This document shows positions 20,008 to 28,204 of a stretch of 64,000 nt of DNA, one piece after another. Every line of letters starts with the position of its first letter. The first letter of the stretch is position 1. A program made the position numbers and the translations under genes. The notes under the pieces were generated by a model. It saw only the letters and a program-made list of their open reading frames with translations. It had not been told where the DNA came from and made no database searches. Origin of the DNA: Planctomycetota bacterium (lineage in GTDB: Bacteria > Planctomycetota > UBA1135 > GCA-002686595); contig JADJLZ010000011.1 of the NCBI GenBank assembly GCA_016709875.1, positions 222,254 through 286,253 of the forward strand, in the 5' to 3' direction.

Positions 20008-20880
20008 TCAGGCCGCCATGCCGGCGCCGGAGATCCAGCCCTGCAGGAGCTCGACCGCGCCCGTGACCGCCGCTGCGTCCAGACCGAGCAGACGCTGCGT
20101 GTCGACGTCGAGCGTGCCCGCCGCCGCGACGAGGTTGCCGGCGTCCACGCGGTGCACGACCAGGTTGGCGTTGGCGACCAGCGCCACGGCCGGGTTGCCG
20201 GCCACCGCTGCGCGCGGGCCGTGGTGGTACTGGATCACCGCCGCGACGGAGCTCGGCAGGCCCCACTGCACCGCGACCAGCGCGCCGACGTCGGTGTGGT
20301 CGAAACCGAGCACGCGCTTCTCCGCGACGTGCATCGGCAGGCTCTGCTTCTGCGCGAGGTCGAGCACGCCGAGGTACTCCTGGCCCAGGCTCTCGAGCAG
20401 CACGACCTTGCCGAGGTCGTGCAGCAGTCCGCAGGCCTGGATCTCCTCGGGCGTGAGGCCCAGCGGCACGCGCGCGACGCGCGCGAGGTGGTGCGAGAGC
20501 TGCGCGACGAGCTGGCTGTGGCGCCAGAGCGCGTCGAGGTCGAAGCCCGTGTCTCCCAGGTGCTCGTAGCGCGTCATCACCGCCGCCTGCGTGATCACGT
20601 TGCGCAGCACGCGCAATCCGAGGATCGTGCAGGCCTGCTCGGTCGAGACCGTGCGCTGCGGCAGTCCGTAGAACGCGCTGTTGGCGATCTTCAGCACCTT
20701 GGCCGCAAGCGGCGGGTCCTGCGCGACGAGCCGGCCGATCTCCGCCGCGCCCGACTTGGGATCGGCGATCATCGCGCGCATCTTCTGCACCACGACGGGC
20801 AGGGTCGGGATGTTGAGGCTCTTCGACGCGAGCTTCTTTGCGCGCGACGACTCGGCGTCCGGGTGCTTCTCGACGGGCAT
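20008..20880 (-). CDS. HDOD domain protein
   Basis: 290 residues from the ATG at 20880. The HDOD domain fills most of the protein: LNIPTLPVVVQKMRAM start, VLKIANSAFYG, GLRVLRNVITQAA, and the remnant metal-site helix ACGLLHDLGKVVLLE, which keeps HD here. HDOD proteins are non-catalytic or weakly defined HD-superfamily regulators linked to signalling and cell-cycle control. It is followed 36 nt upstream by a paralogue on the same strand; the two share every motif, so they are likely a tandem duplication in one operon. Confidence 0.88.
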   Translation of the reverse strand: MPVEKHPDAESSRAKKLASKSLNIPTLPVVVQKMRAMIADPKSGAAEIGRLVAQDPPLAAKVLKIANSAFYGLPQRTVSTEQACTILGLRVLRNVITQAAVMTRYEHLGDTGFDLDALWRHSQLVAQLSHHLARVARVPLGLTPEEIQACGLLHDLGKVVLLESLGQEYLGVLDLAQKQSLPMHVAEKRVLGFDHTDVGALVAVQWGLPSSVAAVIQYHHGPRAAVAGNPAVALVANANLVVHRVDAGNLVAAAGTLDVDTQRLLGLDAAAVTGAVELLQGWISGAGMAA

Positions 20881-20916
20881 GCGTGGATCGGGCCTGGGTA
20901 CGGTCGGATTCGAGGG

Positions 20917-21756
20917 TCAGAGCACGATCGAGGCCAGCGCCTGCTCGGCGAAGCTCGCCATCTCCGCGAGGTCGCTCTCCTCGACCCCGAGGAACTGGCG
21001 CAGATCGGCGTCGAAGTGGCTGAGCGGGTCGGCCGTGTGCTCGGTCACGGCGTGCGCGAAGAGGTTGGTGTGGCGCACGAGCAGCACGATCGGGTCCTCC
21101 TCGGATTCGCCGCTGCCCGCGTGGTGGAACTGGATCGCGCGGTGGATGCTGTCGGGCAGGCTCCACTGCTGGGCCAGCAGCGCGCCGACGTCGGCGTGCG
21201 TGAAGCCCAGGCTCTGCTCCTCGGCGTCGTGCAGCTTGAGCGCACCGTCGCGCGCGAGCGTGACGACCTTGAGGTACTCGTCGCCGAGCGCATCGAGCAG
21301 CACCACCTGGCCGAGGTCGTGCAGCAGGCCGCAGATGTAGAGCTCGTCCGGTGCGAGCCCGATCGAGTTGTGGCACTTGCGGCCGAGGTACTGGCAGCAG
21401 TGCGCGGTCAGGATCGAGTGCCGCCACAGGCCGTCGACGTCGAAGACCCCGTTCTTCAGGTGGTCGTACTGCTTCATCACCGCGGCCTGCATGACCACGT
21501 TGCGCAGCACTTTCATCCCGAGGATCGAGGCCGCCTGCTGCGGCGCGAGGCAGCGCTCGCGCAGGCCGTAGTAGGCGCTGTTGGCGATCTTCAGCACCTT
21601 GGCGGTCAGCGCCACGTCCTCCGAGACGAGCTGGCCGATGTCGCGCGCGCCGGCGTCGGGGTCCTCGAGCAGCGCCGAGAGCTTCTGCATCACCGAGGGC
21701 AGCGTCGGCAGGTTGATGTGTCGGTCGAGCAGACGGCGTGCTTGAAGGGTGCTCAT
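20917..21756 (-). CDS. HDOD domain protein (tandem paralogue)
   Basis: 279 residues from the ATG at 21756; a much longer upstream extension is open but shows no domain character. Motifs: HINLPTLPSVMQKLSALL, VLKIANSAYYGLRERCL, GMKVLRNVVMQAAVM, ICGLLHDLGQVVLLDALG (Gly-Gln instead of the Gly-Lys of its neighbour), LGFTHADVGALLAQQW and a C-terminal regulatory half. First gene of the two-gene HDOD unit. Function is presumably signal integration; no partner is encoded nearby unless it is the pseudokinase gene 43 nt beyond the end of the second HDOD gene. Confidence 0.88.
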   Translation of the reverse strand: MSTLQARRLLDRHINLPTLPSVMQKLSALLEDPDAGARDIGQLVSEDVALTAKVLKIANSAYYGLRERCLAPQQAASILGMKVLRNVVMQAAVMKQYDHLKNGVFDVDGLWRHSILTAHCCQYLGRKCHNSIGLAPDELYICGLLHDLGQVVLLDALGDEYLKVVTLARDGALKLHDAEEQSLGFTHADVGALLAQQWSLPDSIHRAIQFHHAGSGESEEDPIVLLVRHTNLFAHAVTEHTADPLSHFDADLRQFLGVEESDLAEMASFAEQALASIVL

Positions 21757-21908
21757 GAGGGCGGAGCCGGGGGGGCGCGGGGCGCGGACGGCTGACTGCT
21801 TATCGGGCACCGGGGGGGCGCGGGCTTGAGCTTGTCCTGCGGAGTCCTTCCTGCGCTGCGTGCGCGCGAAGCGGGAAGCTTCCTCAAGAACTCGGATTTC
21901 GATTCCCG

Positions 21909-22538
21909 ATGGACATGCCGATCGTTCCCCCGATGCGACTCCCCGCCGCACTTGTGCTGATCTCGTTCCTCGTCTGCGCCACCGCGCTGCGCCTCGCGCA
22001 CGCGCGGGAAGCGCACGCGGGCACGGTGCAGCGCATGGAGCTCGAGGACCTGCTCGGTTCGTGCGAGCTCGCGCTCGAGGGGCGCGTGCAGAACATCCGC
22101 GTGGTCGAGGCAGCACCCAAGCGCATCGAGACCGAGATCACCCTCTCGGTCTCGAAGCGATTCTGGGGTGATTGCCCCAAGGTGCTGGTCGTACGCGTGC
22201 CCGGCGGCGTGCTGCCGGACGGCCGCGGACTGCTCCTCCCGGGCATGCCGAGCTTCGCGCAGGGCGAGGAGCTGCTGCTGTTCCTCTCCGAGGCGAGTCC
22301 GAACGGCACGCGCATGCCCGTGGGGCTCGCGCAGGGCCGCTTGCGGGTCGAGCGACGCACCGACGGCAGCAAGACGCTCGTGCGCGAACAGCGCGATCTC
22401 GAGTTCGTCGATCCGCGCACGCGCCGCGCGAGCAAGGCCGAGCCGCGCGCGCTCTTCGACTACGCCGCGGTGCTCGCGCGTCTGGAGGCCGCCGCGCAGG
22501 CGCGCAAGGCGCGCGAAGCGCGGGGAGAGAAGCGTTGA
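21909..22538 (+). CDS. exported protein of unknown function
   Basis: 209 residues with an N-terminal signal (hydrophobic LPAALVLISFLVCATALRLA after a short charged lead). The mature part contains a beta-rich segment (ELALEGRVQNIRVVEA, TEITLSVSKRFWGDCPKVLVV, GEELLLFLSEA) and a charged C-terminal helix rich in Ala, Arg and Lys. The pattern (calling for a cost or leak through a small protein with a G-x-L-L-L-P core) resembles exported proteins found upstream of matrixin-like proteases, but I do not know a family name. Its stop overlaps the start of the matrixin gene (TTGA at 22535-22538), so the two are coupled. Confidence 0.65.
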   Translation: MDMPIVPPMRLPAALVLISFLVCATALRLAHAREAHAGTVQRMELEDLLGSCELALEGRVQNIRVVEAAPKRIETEITLSVSKRFWGDCPKVLVVRVPGGVLPDGRGLLLPGMPSFAQGEELLLFLSEASPNGTRMPVGLAQGRLRVERRTDGSKTLVREQRDLEFVDPRTRRASKAEPRALFDYAAVLARLEAAAQARKAREARGEKR

Positions 22539-24766
22539 GTCGCGCGCGCGGCCTCGCGCTCGCCGCGCTGGTCGCGCTGGCGACGCTGCTCCCGGCGCAC
22601 GTGCGCCTGCTCAACCCCGCGAACGGCTCCGCGCTCTACTGGACCAATCCGGCCTCGATTTCGGTCGTGGTCCAGTCGGACGGCTCGGACGACATCCACG
22701 ACGGCAGCCACACGACCGCGATGCGCAACGCGATCGCCGCCTGGAATGGGGTCTCCGGCTCGGTCGCGCACCTGGCGGAGAACACCAGTCCCACGCAGCA
22801 GGCGCGCACGGACTGGCAGAGCGACTCGATCCACCTGCTGATGTTCGACGAGGCGAACAACTCGGGCTATTTCCCGAACGGCTGCGGCATCGTCGCCCTC
22901 ACGCCGGTCTGGTTCAGCGGCAGCGGCTCGATCACCGACGCCGACGTGCTCTTCAACGGGCGCGGCTTCCAGTTCACCACCTCGGGCGCCTACAACCGCT
23001 TCGACGTGCAGGACGTCGCGACGCACGAGCTCGGACACCTGCTCGGGCTCGACCACTCCACCTGGGCCGGCGGGACGATGTATCCCTACGTCGATCCGAG
23101 TGTGCTGCTGCACCGCAGCCTTTCACAGGACGAGGTGCACGGGCTGCGCGAGTGCTATCCCGACGCCGCGAGCGCGCGCATCCACGGCTCGCTCTACCAC
23201 CCCAACGCGCGTCCGGTGAAGGGCGCGCAGGTGGTCGCGCTCGATTCCGACGGCCGCCCATGCGCGGCGGCGATGAGCGCGAACAACGGCTCCTGGCGCA
23301 TCTACGGGCTCGCGCCGGGCACCTACACGCTCTACGCCTCGCCTGTGGACCAGCCGGTGGACGCGGGCAATTTCGGCGGCGGCCACACGATCCAGATCGA
23401 TTTCGGCCTGACCGACCTCGGCAGCGCGAGCGTCACCGACGAGCAGGATTTCAACCTCGGATCGACCACCGTCGCGGACGAGAACTCGCTCTCCTTCGGC
23501 AGTCTGGCCGACGACTTTCCGCTGCGCGCCGTGCGCGGAACGGTCACGACGCTCACGATCCACGGCTGGGGCCTGGTCACGGGCAGCACGCTCGCGTGCG
23601 CCGATCCCAACGTGGTCGTGACGCCGACGACCTGGTTCGGCTCGCGCGTGCTGTTCACGATCAACGTGCCGATCGACCAGCCCGACGGGAACCTCGATCT
23701 CACGCTCACCGACCCGCAAGGCGTGCGGCGCGTGCTCAGCGCTGGCATCGAGGTCACGCCTCCGAGCCCCGCCGTGAGCTCGCTCACGCCCGCGCAAGGA
23801 ACCGACGCAGGCGGGACGCTCGTCACGCTGCACGGCTCGAACTTCCGCGCTGGCCAGGAGGTCGTGCTCGGCGGCTCGATCTACCTCGACGGCGTCGACG
23901 GCGGCTGCGAGGTGCTCGACTCGAACACGATCCAGCTCACGACCGTCGCGAGCCCCGCGGGCAGCTGCGACGCGGTCGTGATCGACCCCAGCGGCGTCGA
24001 AGGCCGGCGCCCGGATGGCTACGTCTTCGCGCACGTGCCCGAGATCCAGAGTACCTTCCCCGAGGGCGGCTACGCCGGCGGCGGCACCGTCGTCGTCCTG
24101 CTCGGCCAGAACTTCGAGGCCGGCGCGGTCGTGCGCATCGACGGCGTGCAGCAGACGCAGGTCGAGCTCGCGGGCACGACCCAGATCCATCTCACGACCA
24201 ACGCGGGCGTGCCCGGCGGGCCCTACCAGATCGAGGTCGAGAACCCCGGCGGCGCGATCGCGACGAGCCTCTTCAGCTACGCGGCGATCCCCGACCCCGA
24301 GGTCGTGCACGTCGATCCGCCGGCCGGACCGCCGAATGGCGGCAACACGATCCGCATCGAGGGCCAGAACCTCGGCGCCGCGACCGCGGTGCTCTTCGGC
24401 GCCGACGCGGCGACCGGCGAGGGCGGCACGCCGGCCGCTTCGTTGCTCGTGATCGATTCGAACACGCTCGAGGTCGTCGCGCCCAAGCACGCGTCCGGCC
24501 CGCAGAACCTGCTCGTGCGCAACGACGCGACGGGGCAGGCCGTGCTGCTCACCAATGCCTACCGCTTCCAGGACGCTTCGGGCGGCGGGGGAGGCGGTTG
24601 CTACGTGCAACCCTACTCGCCGCCCGCGGGACCGCGCGAGATGCTCGCCGGCGCCTGGTGGCTGTGCGCGCTGCTCGTCTTCGCGCTGCGCGCGCAAATC
24701 CGGCGGCCGGCCGCGCTACACTTGCGCGCATGCCGTCCAACGTCATCGCCTTCGACATCGAGGTAG
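22535..24766 (+). CDS. exported matrixin-type metalloprotease with TIG/IPT repeats
   Basis: 743 residues from a TTG at 22535 that overlaps the previous stop; this start places a signal peptide (ALAALVALATLLPAHV) at the N-terminus. The catalytic part has the metzincin motif THELGHLLGLDHS with His164, His168 and His174 and catalytic Glu165, followed by a Met-turn (GGTMYPY, Met182). A carboxypeptidase-regulatory-like segment (about 205-275) follows, then three TIG/IPT-like repeats marked by PAVSSLTPAQGTDAGGTLV, IQSTFPEGGYAGGGTVVVL and VVHVDPPAGPPNGGNTIRI. The C-terminus has Gly-rich GGGGGGC, then a transmembrane segment and basic residues. Probably a surface-anchored protease. Confidence 0.85.
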   Translation: MSRARGLALAALVALATLLPAHVRLLNPANGSALYWTNPASISVVVQSDGSDDIHDGSHTTAMRNAIAAWNGVSGSVAHLAENTSPTQQARTDWQSDSIHLLMFDEANNSGYFPNGCGIVALTPVWFSGSGSITDADVLFNGRGFQFTTSGAYNRFDVQDVATHELGHLLGLDHSTWAGGTMYPYVDPSVLLHRSLSQDEVHGLRECYPDAASARIHGSLYHPNARPVKGAQVVALDSDGRPCAAAMSANNGSWRIYGLAPGTYTLYASPVDQPVDAGNFGGGHTIQIDFGLTDLGSASVTDEQDFNLGSTTVADENSLSFGSLADDFPLRAVRGTVTTLTIHGWGLVTGSTLACADPNVVVTPTTWFGSRVLFTINVPIDQPDGNLDLTLTDPQGVRRVLSAGIEVTPPSPAVSSLTPAQGTDAGGTLVTLHGSNFRAGQEVVLGGSIYLDGVDGGCEVLDSNTIQLTTVASPAGSCDAVVIDPSGVEGRRPDGYVFAHVPEIQSTFPEGGYAGGGTVVVLLGQNFEAGAVVRIDGVQQTQVELAGTTQIHLTTNAGVPGGPYQIEVENPGGAIATSLFSYAAIPDPEVVHVDPPAGPPNGGNTIRIEGQNLGAATAVLFGADAATGEGGTPAASLLVIDSNTLEVVAPKHASGPQNLLVRNDATGQAVLLTNAYRFQDASGGGGGGCYVQPYSPPAGPREMLAGAWWLCALLVFALRAQIRRPAALHLRACRPTSSPSTSR
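24715..24722 (+). promoter_or_regulatory. -10-like box, exonuclease gene
   Basis: GCTACACT ends 7 nt before the ATG at 24730, inside the 3' end of the protease gene, so the exonuclease has an internal promoter and probably a leaderless transcript. Confidence 0.5.
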
Positions 24767-25440
24767 CCGGCTTCGCCTGGGAGGAAGTCGACGAGATCAC
24801 GCGCGGGTACCTCGTCAACCGCGAACGCGACGAGGAGAAGCGCGCCGCCGTGCCCGAGCGCACCGCGCTCTATCCCGGCCTGGGCAAGGTGATCGCGATC
24901 GGCATGTGGCTCGTCGGCGACGAGCTCGACCGCGGCATGATCCTGCTCGAGGGTGCGCACCACGAGGAGAAGGTCTGGGAGAAGGTGCCCTCCTCGAAGA
25001 TCTTCCGCGGCAGCGAGGAACAGCTGCTCGCGCGCTTCTGGGAGCTCGTCGGACCTTCGAAACGCGGCCTTCCGCGCCTGGTGACCTTCAACGGCCGCGG
25101 CTACGACGGCCCGATGCTGACGATTCGCTCCGCGCAACTGGGCCTCAAGCCCTCGCGCTCGCTGATGGGCAACCGCTACAGCATCGCGGAGCACTGCGAT
25201 CTCTCCGACATCTTCAGTTTCCAGGGCGCGACGCGCGAGCGCTACAGCCTCGACTACTGGTGCCGGCGCTTCGACGTCGAGAGCCCCAAGGGTTCGATCG
25301 ACGGCTCGCAGGTCGGCCGGGCCTACCGCGAGGGGCGGATCGAGGACATCGGCGAGTACTGCCTGCGCGACGTGCGCGCCACCGCCCAGCTCTACCAGAA
25401 GCTCGAGAACACGATGATCCCGCTCTTCCAGCGCTCCTGA
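24730..25440 (+). CDS. DnaQ-fold 3'-5' exonuclease, PolB-type predicted
   Basis: 236 residues, beginning inside the 3' end of the protease gene (37-nt overlap in another frame). RNase H/DnaQ superfamily: ExoI-like FDIEVAGF with Asp9 and Glu11, ExoII-like LVTFNGRGYDGPML, and ExoIII-like IGEYCLRDVRATAQLY. The family is the stand-alone exonuclease related to the proofreading domain of family B DNA polymerases; it is expected to need two metal ions and to degrade single-stranded or mismatched 3' ends. No polymerase domain is attached. Followed 5 nt later by a strong terminator. Confidence 0.88.
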   Translation: MPSNVIAFDIEVAGFAWEEVDEITRGYLVNRERDEEKRAAVPERTALYPGLGKVIAIGMWLVGDELDRGMILLEGAHHEEKVWEKVPSSKIFRGSEEQLLARFWELVGPSKRGLPRLVTFNGRGYDGPMLTIRSAQLGLKPSRSLMGNRYSIAEHCDLSDIFSFQGATRERYSLDYWCRRFDVESPKGSIDGSQVGRAYREGRIEDIGEYCLRDVRATAQLYQKLENTMIPLFQRS

Positions 25441-25445
25441 CGCCC

Positions 25446-25478
25446 CGTCAAAAAACCAGCCCGCCTGGTTTTTTGACG
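25446..25478. terminator. intrinsic terminator, bidirectional
   Basis: Perfect 14-bp inverted repeat: CGTCAAAAAACCAG (25446-25459), 5-nt loop CCCGC, and CTGGTTTTTTGACG (25465-25478). The stem has six A:T pairs and a T-run on both strands, so it can end the exonuclease transcript and the convergent SanA-like transcript. It is by far the most A/T-rich patch in the neighbourhood. Confidence 0.85.
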
Positions 25479-25500
25479 CTACTGCCGTCCGTTGTCCACG

Positions 25501-25547
25501 CCCGTCCTCGCCCGTCCTCGCCCGCCGTCCTCGCCCGCCGTCCTCGC
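25501..25547. repeat. short tandem repeat of CCCGTCCTCG-type units
   Basis: Two 10-mers (CCCGTCCTCG) followed by two 13-mers (CCCGCCGTCCTCG) then a partial copy, located between the terminator and the 3' end of the convergent SanA-like gene. Non-coding in appearance; probably slippage-generated. Confidence 0.7.
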
Positions 25548-25557
25548 CAGCGCCCGC

Positions 25558-26238
25558 CTAGCGCACGTCCCAGGTCGCCCGCCCGTCGCCCTCGATCGAG
25601 ATCGGCTCGCCGCCCACGCTCGGCGCGCAGTGCAGGACCCCCGACTGCACGAAGGCCTTCACGCGCGAACCCGTCTCGCGCAGCGCGAACCAGGCGCTCG
25701 CACGGTAGCTGCGCCGGTCACAGGCCACCCCGTGCGCCTCGATGCCCATCGCCGCCGCCGTGTAGAGCGCGCGCGGCAGGTGAAAAGCCTGCGTCACCAC
25801 GATCGCACGTTCGACGCCGAAGATCTGCCGCGCGCGCGCCAGCGAATCGTGCGTCGAGAAGCCCGCGTGGTCGCAGAAGACGTCCTCTTCCGCCACGCCG
25901 TGCTCGAGCGCCCAGCGCCGCATGCAGTTGGTTTCGTCGTAGTCGCGTGTGCGGTGGTCGCCGGTGAGCAGCAGCTTCTTCACCTTGCCCGCGTGGTAGA
26001 GCTCGACGGCCTGCTCGAGCCTGTCGGCGAGCGCATCCGAAGGTGTGCCGTCGCGGTGCACGCCCGCACCGAGCACGATCGCGACCGGCGCGGGGGCGAG
26101 CTCGGCGACGCTCTCGAACTCCAGCGCACTCCCGCGCGCCCAGACCCAGGTGCTCGCGCCGAGCACGGCGACACACAGGCCCGCGAGCGCGAACACCGGC
26201 ACGCGCAGCCTGCGCGGGAGCTTCGCGCGGGGCTTCAT
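25558..26238 (-). CDS. SanA/YdcF-like DUF218 membrane protein
   Basis: 226 residues from the ATG at 26238. One N-terminal transmembrane segment (RVPVFALAGLCVAVLGAST), then a DUF218 domain: APVAIVLGAGVHRDGTPSDAL, ELYHAGKVKKLLLTGDH, ETNCMRRWALEHGV, VFCDHAGFSTHDSLARARQ, VVTQAFHLPRALYTA. This family includes SanA and YdcF, inner-membrane proteins linked to envelope integrity with unresolved chemistry. Here the metal-like acid residues and the final HLPRA segment are conserved. The start overlaps the stop of the small upstream gene (ATGA), so both are coupled, which associates this gene with the array of anchored proteins upstream. Confidence 0.85.
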   Translation of the reverse strand: MKPRAKLPRRLRVPVFALAGLCVAVLGASTWVWARGSALEFESVAELAPAPVAIVLGAGVHRDGTPSDALADRLEQAVELYHAGKVKKLLLTGDHRTRDYDETNCMRRWALEHGVAEEDVFCDHAGFSTHDSLARARQIFGVERAIVVTQAFHLPRALYTAAAMGIEAHGVACDRRSYRASAWFALRETGSRVKAFVQSGVLHCAPSVGGEPISIEGDGRATWDVR

Positions 26239-26576
26239 CGCGCGTCCGGCTGGCGAAAGAGCACTTCGCGTTCCTCGCCGGGAGCGAGATCGAGTTCGAG
26301 CTCCGCGGGCGCCTCGACGCCGGGGAAATGGAACGCGAGCTTCAGCTTGCCGGGCGGGACGTCCTGCGTCGCCGCCGTCCCGCCGAAGACCTCGCTCTCG
26401 GCGAGCACGGCGCCCTGGCGCTCGACGTCGAACATGCCCCTGCCGCGGCCTTCGTAGCGCACGTGCACGCGCGCGGGGTTCACGGCCAGCGCGCGCGTCT
26501 CCTCGCGCGGCCAGATGCACCATGTCCCGAGCAGCACGAGGACGATCAGCGCGAGGGGCAGGAGCGTGCGGAACAT
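26235..26576 (-). CDS. short membrane-anchored protein resembling the C-terminal module of the tandem array
   Basis: 113 residues. An N-terminal transmembrane segment (LLPLALIVLVLLGTWCIW) is followed by a compact beta domain: RVHVRYEGRGRGMFDVERQG, PPGKLKLAFHFPG and a final ELDLAPGEEREVLFRQ. The last part matches the end modules of the three large genes upstream (LTLAASEEQEVVFHDED in one of them; LKVRYEGRHARGTLQLLQAG precedes it), so it looks like a minimal version of that module on its own anchor. 89 nt separate it from the array gene upstream. Confidence 0.65.
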   Translation of the reverse strand: MFRTLLPLALIVLVLLGTWCIWPREETRALAVNPARVHVRYEGRGRGMFDVERQGAVLAESEVFGGTAATQDVPPGKLKLAFHFPGVEAPAELELDLAPGEEREVLFRQPDAR

Positions 26577-26665
26577 GATTCGGCGGGGAACGGTGTCCGG
26601 AAGGCGATGGGACGACTCGTACCGCGGCCTGTCGACTTGATTCCTGCGGTTCCACACCGGGCGTT

Positions 26666-28201
26666 TCACTTCGGCTCCCGGAGCTCGAGCGCGCGCTCCT
26701 CGCCCGCGGCGAGCGCGAGTTCGTGCCGCTCCTCGCGGCCGTCCGCGGTGCGCAGGACGAGCACGAGGGTGCCGGCAGGCACGGACAGGGTCTGCGCGGC
26801 CCCCGGCTGCATTCCGGGCCGGCCCAGGCGCACGCCCGACTGCTCCAGGCGCAGCTCCACCGAGTGTTCACCGCTGTAGTGCGCCACGATGCGCGCGCCC
26901 TCCTCGAGCCGGATCACGAGCTCGCGCAGGTCGCGGCCAGGTGCGAGCTCGAGCGCGCTGACCAGGCTCACGCGGCGTTCGTAGTCGGTCGCGAGGATCG
27001 CGTAACCGCCCTCCTTGACGAACACGCCGCTCGCCGGATCGCCGCGCGCGTCGAGCACCACGCCCGCGAGGAACAGTCCGGGCACGACCTCGAGATCGAC
27101 GCGCTGCTCGCGTGTGTGCGCCGAGACCTCGACCACGACCGCGCGGGTCGCGATGTTCGACGCGGCCGGCCGCCGCTGCGGCTCGGGTCCGACGAGCCAC
27201 GTCCCGGTGCGCACGTCCGAGAAGCGGAAGCTCCCGTCCTCGAGGCTCCTCGTGGTCGCGACCACCGACGTATTCTGGGTCTCCTGCAGCAGCCTCTGCG
27301 GCGGATCGCCCGCGGGCAGCAGCCAGATCCCGAGGTCCGCGATCGGCGCTCCGCGCGCGTCGTGCGCGAGGCCGGAGAGCTCGCACGTCTCGTCCAGGCG
27401 CAGGTGCACCTCGCGCCGCTCGCCGGAGGCGAGCACGATCGTCTCGGGCGACTCGAGCAGCGTCACGCGCCGGTCGGTCACGCTCAACTCGAGCGGCAGG
27501 CCGGGTTTCAATCCGTCGAGGATCACGGTCCCGGTCGCGTCGAAGAACCCGAAGGCGAGCTCGCCGTGCAGCGTGCGCCGCGAGACGCCGCCCTGGAAGA
27601 ACGACTCGCTGCCGCCGCCCGTGTCGCTGCGCTCTGGAGCGACCGTCACGCGCAGACCCGGGAAGCCCGACTTCGGCACCGGCTCGATCGTCACGACGAG
27701 CGTCCCGCCGCGCTCGAGCTCGATCACGAACGGATTCGCACGCGAGTCGTGGCCGTGGTCGGGGTTGACGCTGCGCGCGGCGTAGCCCGGCGCGCACGCC
27801 TTCAGCGGCGGAGGAGCCTCGCCCAGGTAGCGCAGCTCGGCGAGACCCTGTGCATCGCAATCGGTGGAGTCGCGCTGCACGCTGAGCGAAGCATCTGCGC
27901 AGGGCCGCTTCGTCGCGCCGTCGAGGACGCGCACGAAGAGCGCCGTCAGCACCGGGGCGTCGGTATCTTCGCCGTCGTCGTCGACGCCGTCGTCGCCGGG
28001 TTGCGCGAGCTCGACCGCCGCGCGCGCCGGAGCCGGCGCGGGCGCGCTCTCGATCTGTGCGGGGGAGGAAGCGACCGACTTCGCGGCCGCGGGCGCGAGC
28101 GGCTCGGGGAGCGGCGCGGCCGTGGGCTCCTTGGCGTTCCAAAGCCACAGCGCCAGTGCGGACACCAGCGCGAGCGCGAGCACTGCAAACCTGCGAGCCA
28201 T
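26666..28201 (-). CDS. membrane-anchored protein with carboxypeptidase-regulatory-like modules (array gene 3, intact)
   Basis: 511 residues: transmembrane anchor at residues about 4-22 (start MARRFAVLALALVSALALWL), a Pro/Ala-rich linker with an acidic patch (DDDGEDTD), then serial Ig-like modules in the style of carboxypeptidase-regulatory domains (SLEDGSFRFSDVRTGTWLVG; LFLAGVVLDARGDPASGVFV), ending VLRTADGREERHELALAAGE. It is likely a periplasmic or surface-facing scaffold with no catalytic motif seen. It lies 3 nt after the stop of the next array gene (28205), so the array is one transcript. Confidence 0.8.
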   Translation of the reverse strand: MARRFAVLALALVSALALWLWNAKEPTAAPLPEPLAPAAAKSVASSPAQIESAPAPAPARAAVELAQPGDDGVDDDGEDTDAPVLTALFVRVLDGATKRPCADASLSVQRDSTDCDAQGLAELRYLGEAPPPLKACAPGYAARSVNPDHGHDSRANPFVIELERGGTLVVTIEPVPKSGFPGLRVTVAPERSDTGGGSESFFQGGVSRRTLHGELAFGFFDATGTVILDGLKPGLPLELSVTDRRVTLLESPETIVLASGERREVHLRLDETCELSGLAHDARGAPIADLGIWLLPAGDPPQRLLQETQNTSVVATTRSLEDGSFRFSDVRTGTWLVGPEPQRRPAASNIATRAVVVEVSAHTREQRVDLEVVPGLFLAGVVLDARGDPASGVFVKEGGYAILATDYERRVSLVSALELAPGRDLRELVIRLEEGARIVAHYSGEHSVELRLEQSGVRLGRPGMQPGAAQTLSVPAGTLVLVLRTADGREERHELALAAGEERALELREPK

Positions 28202-28204
28202 GTG

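Noticed and set aside
25501..25547. CCCGTCCTCG-type repeats as a possible CRISPR array
   Set aside because: Units of 10-13 bp with no spacers, no cas genes nearby; simple tandem repeat.
25492..26457. Plus-strand frame over the SanA-like gene
   Set aside because: Starts in the tandem repeat and has no domain; the minus-strand gene shows the DUF218 motifs and a signal anchor.
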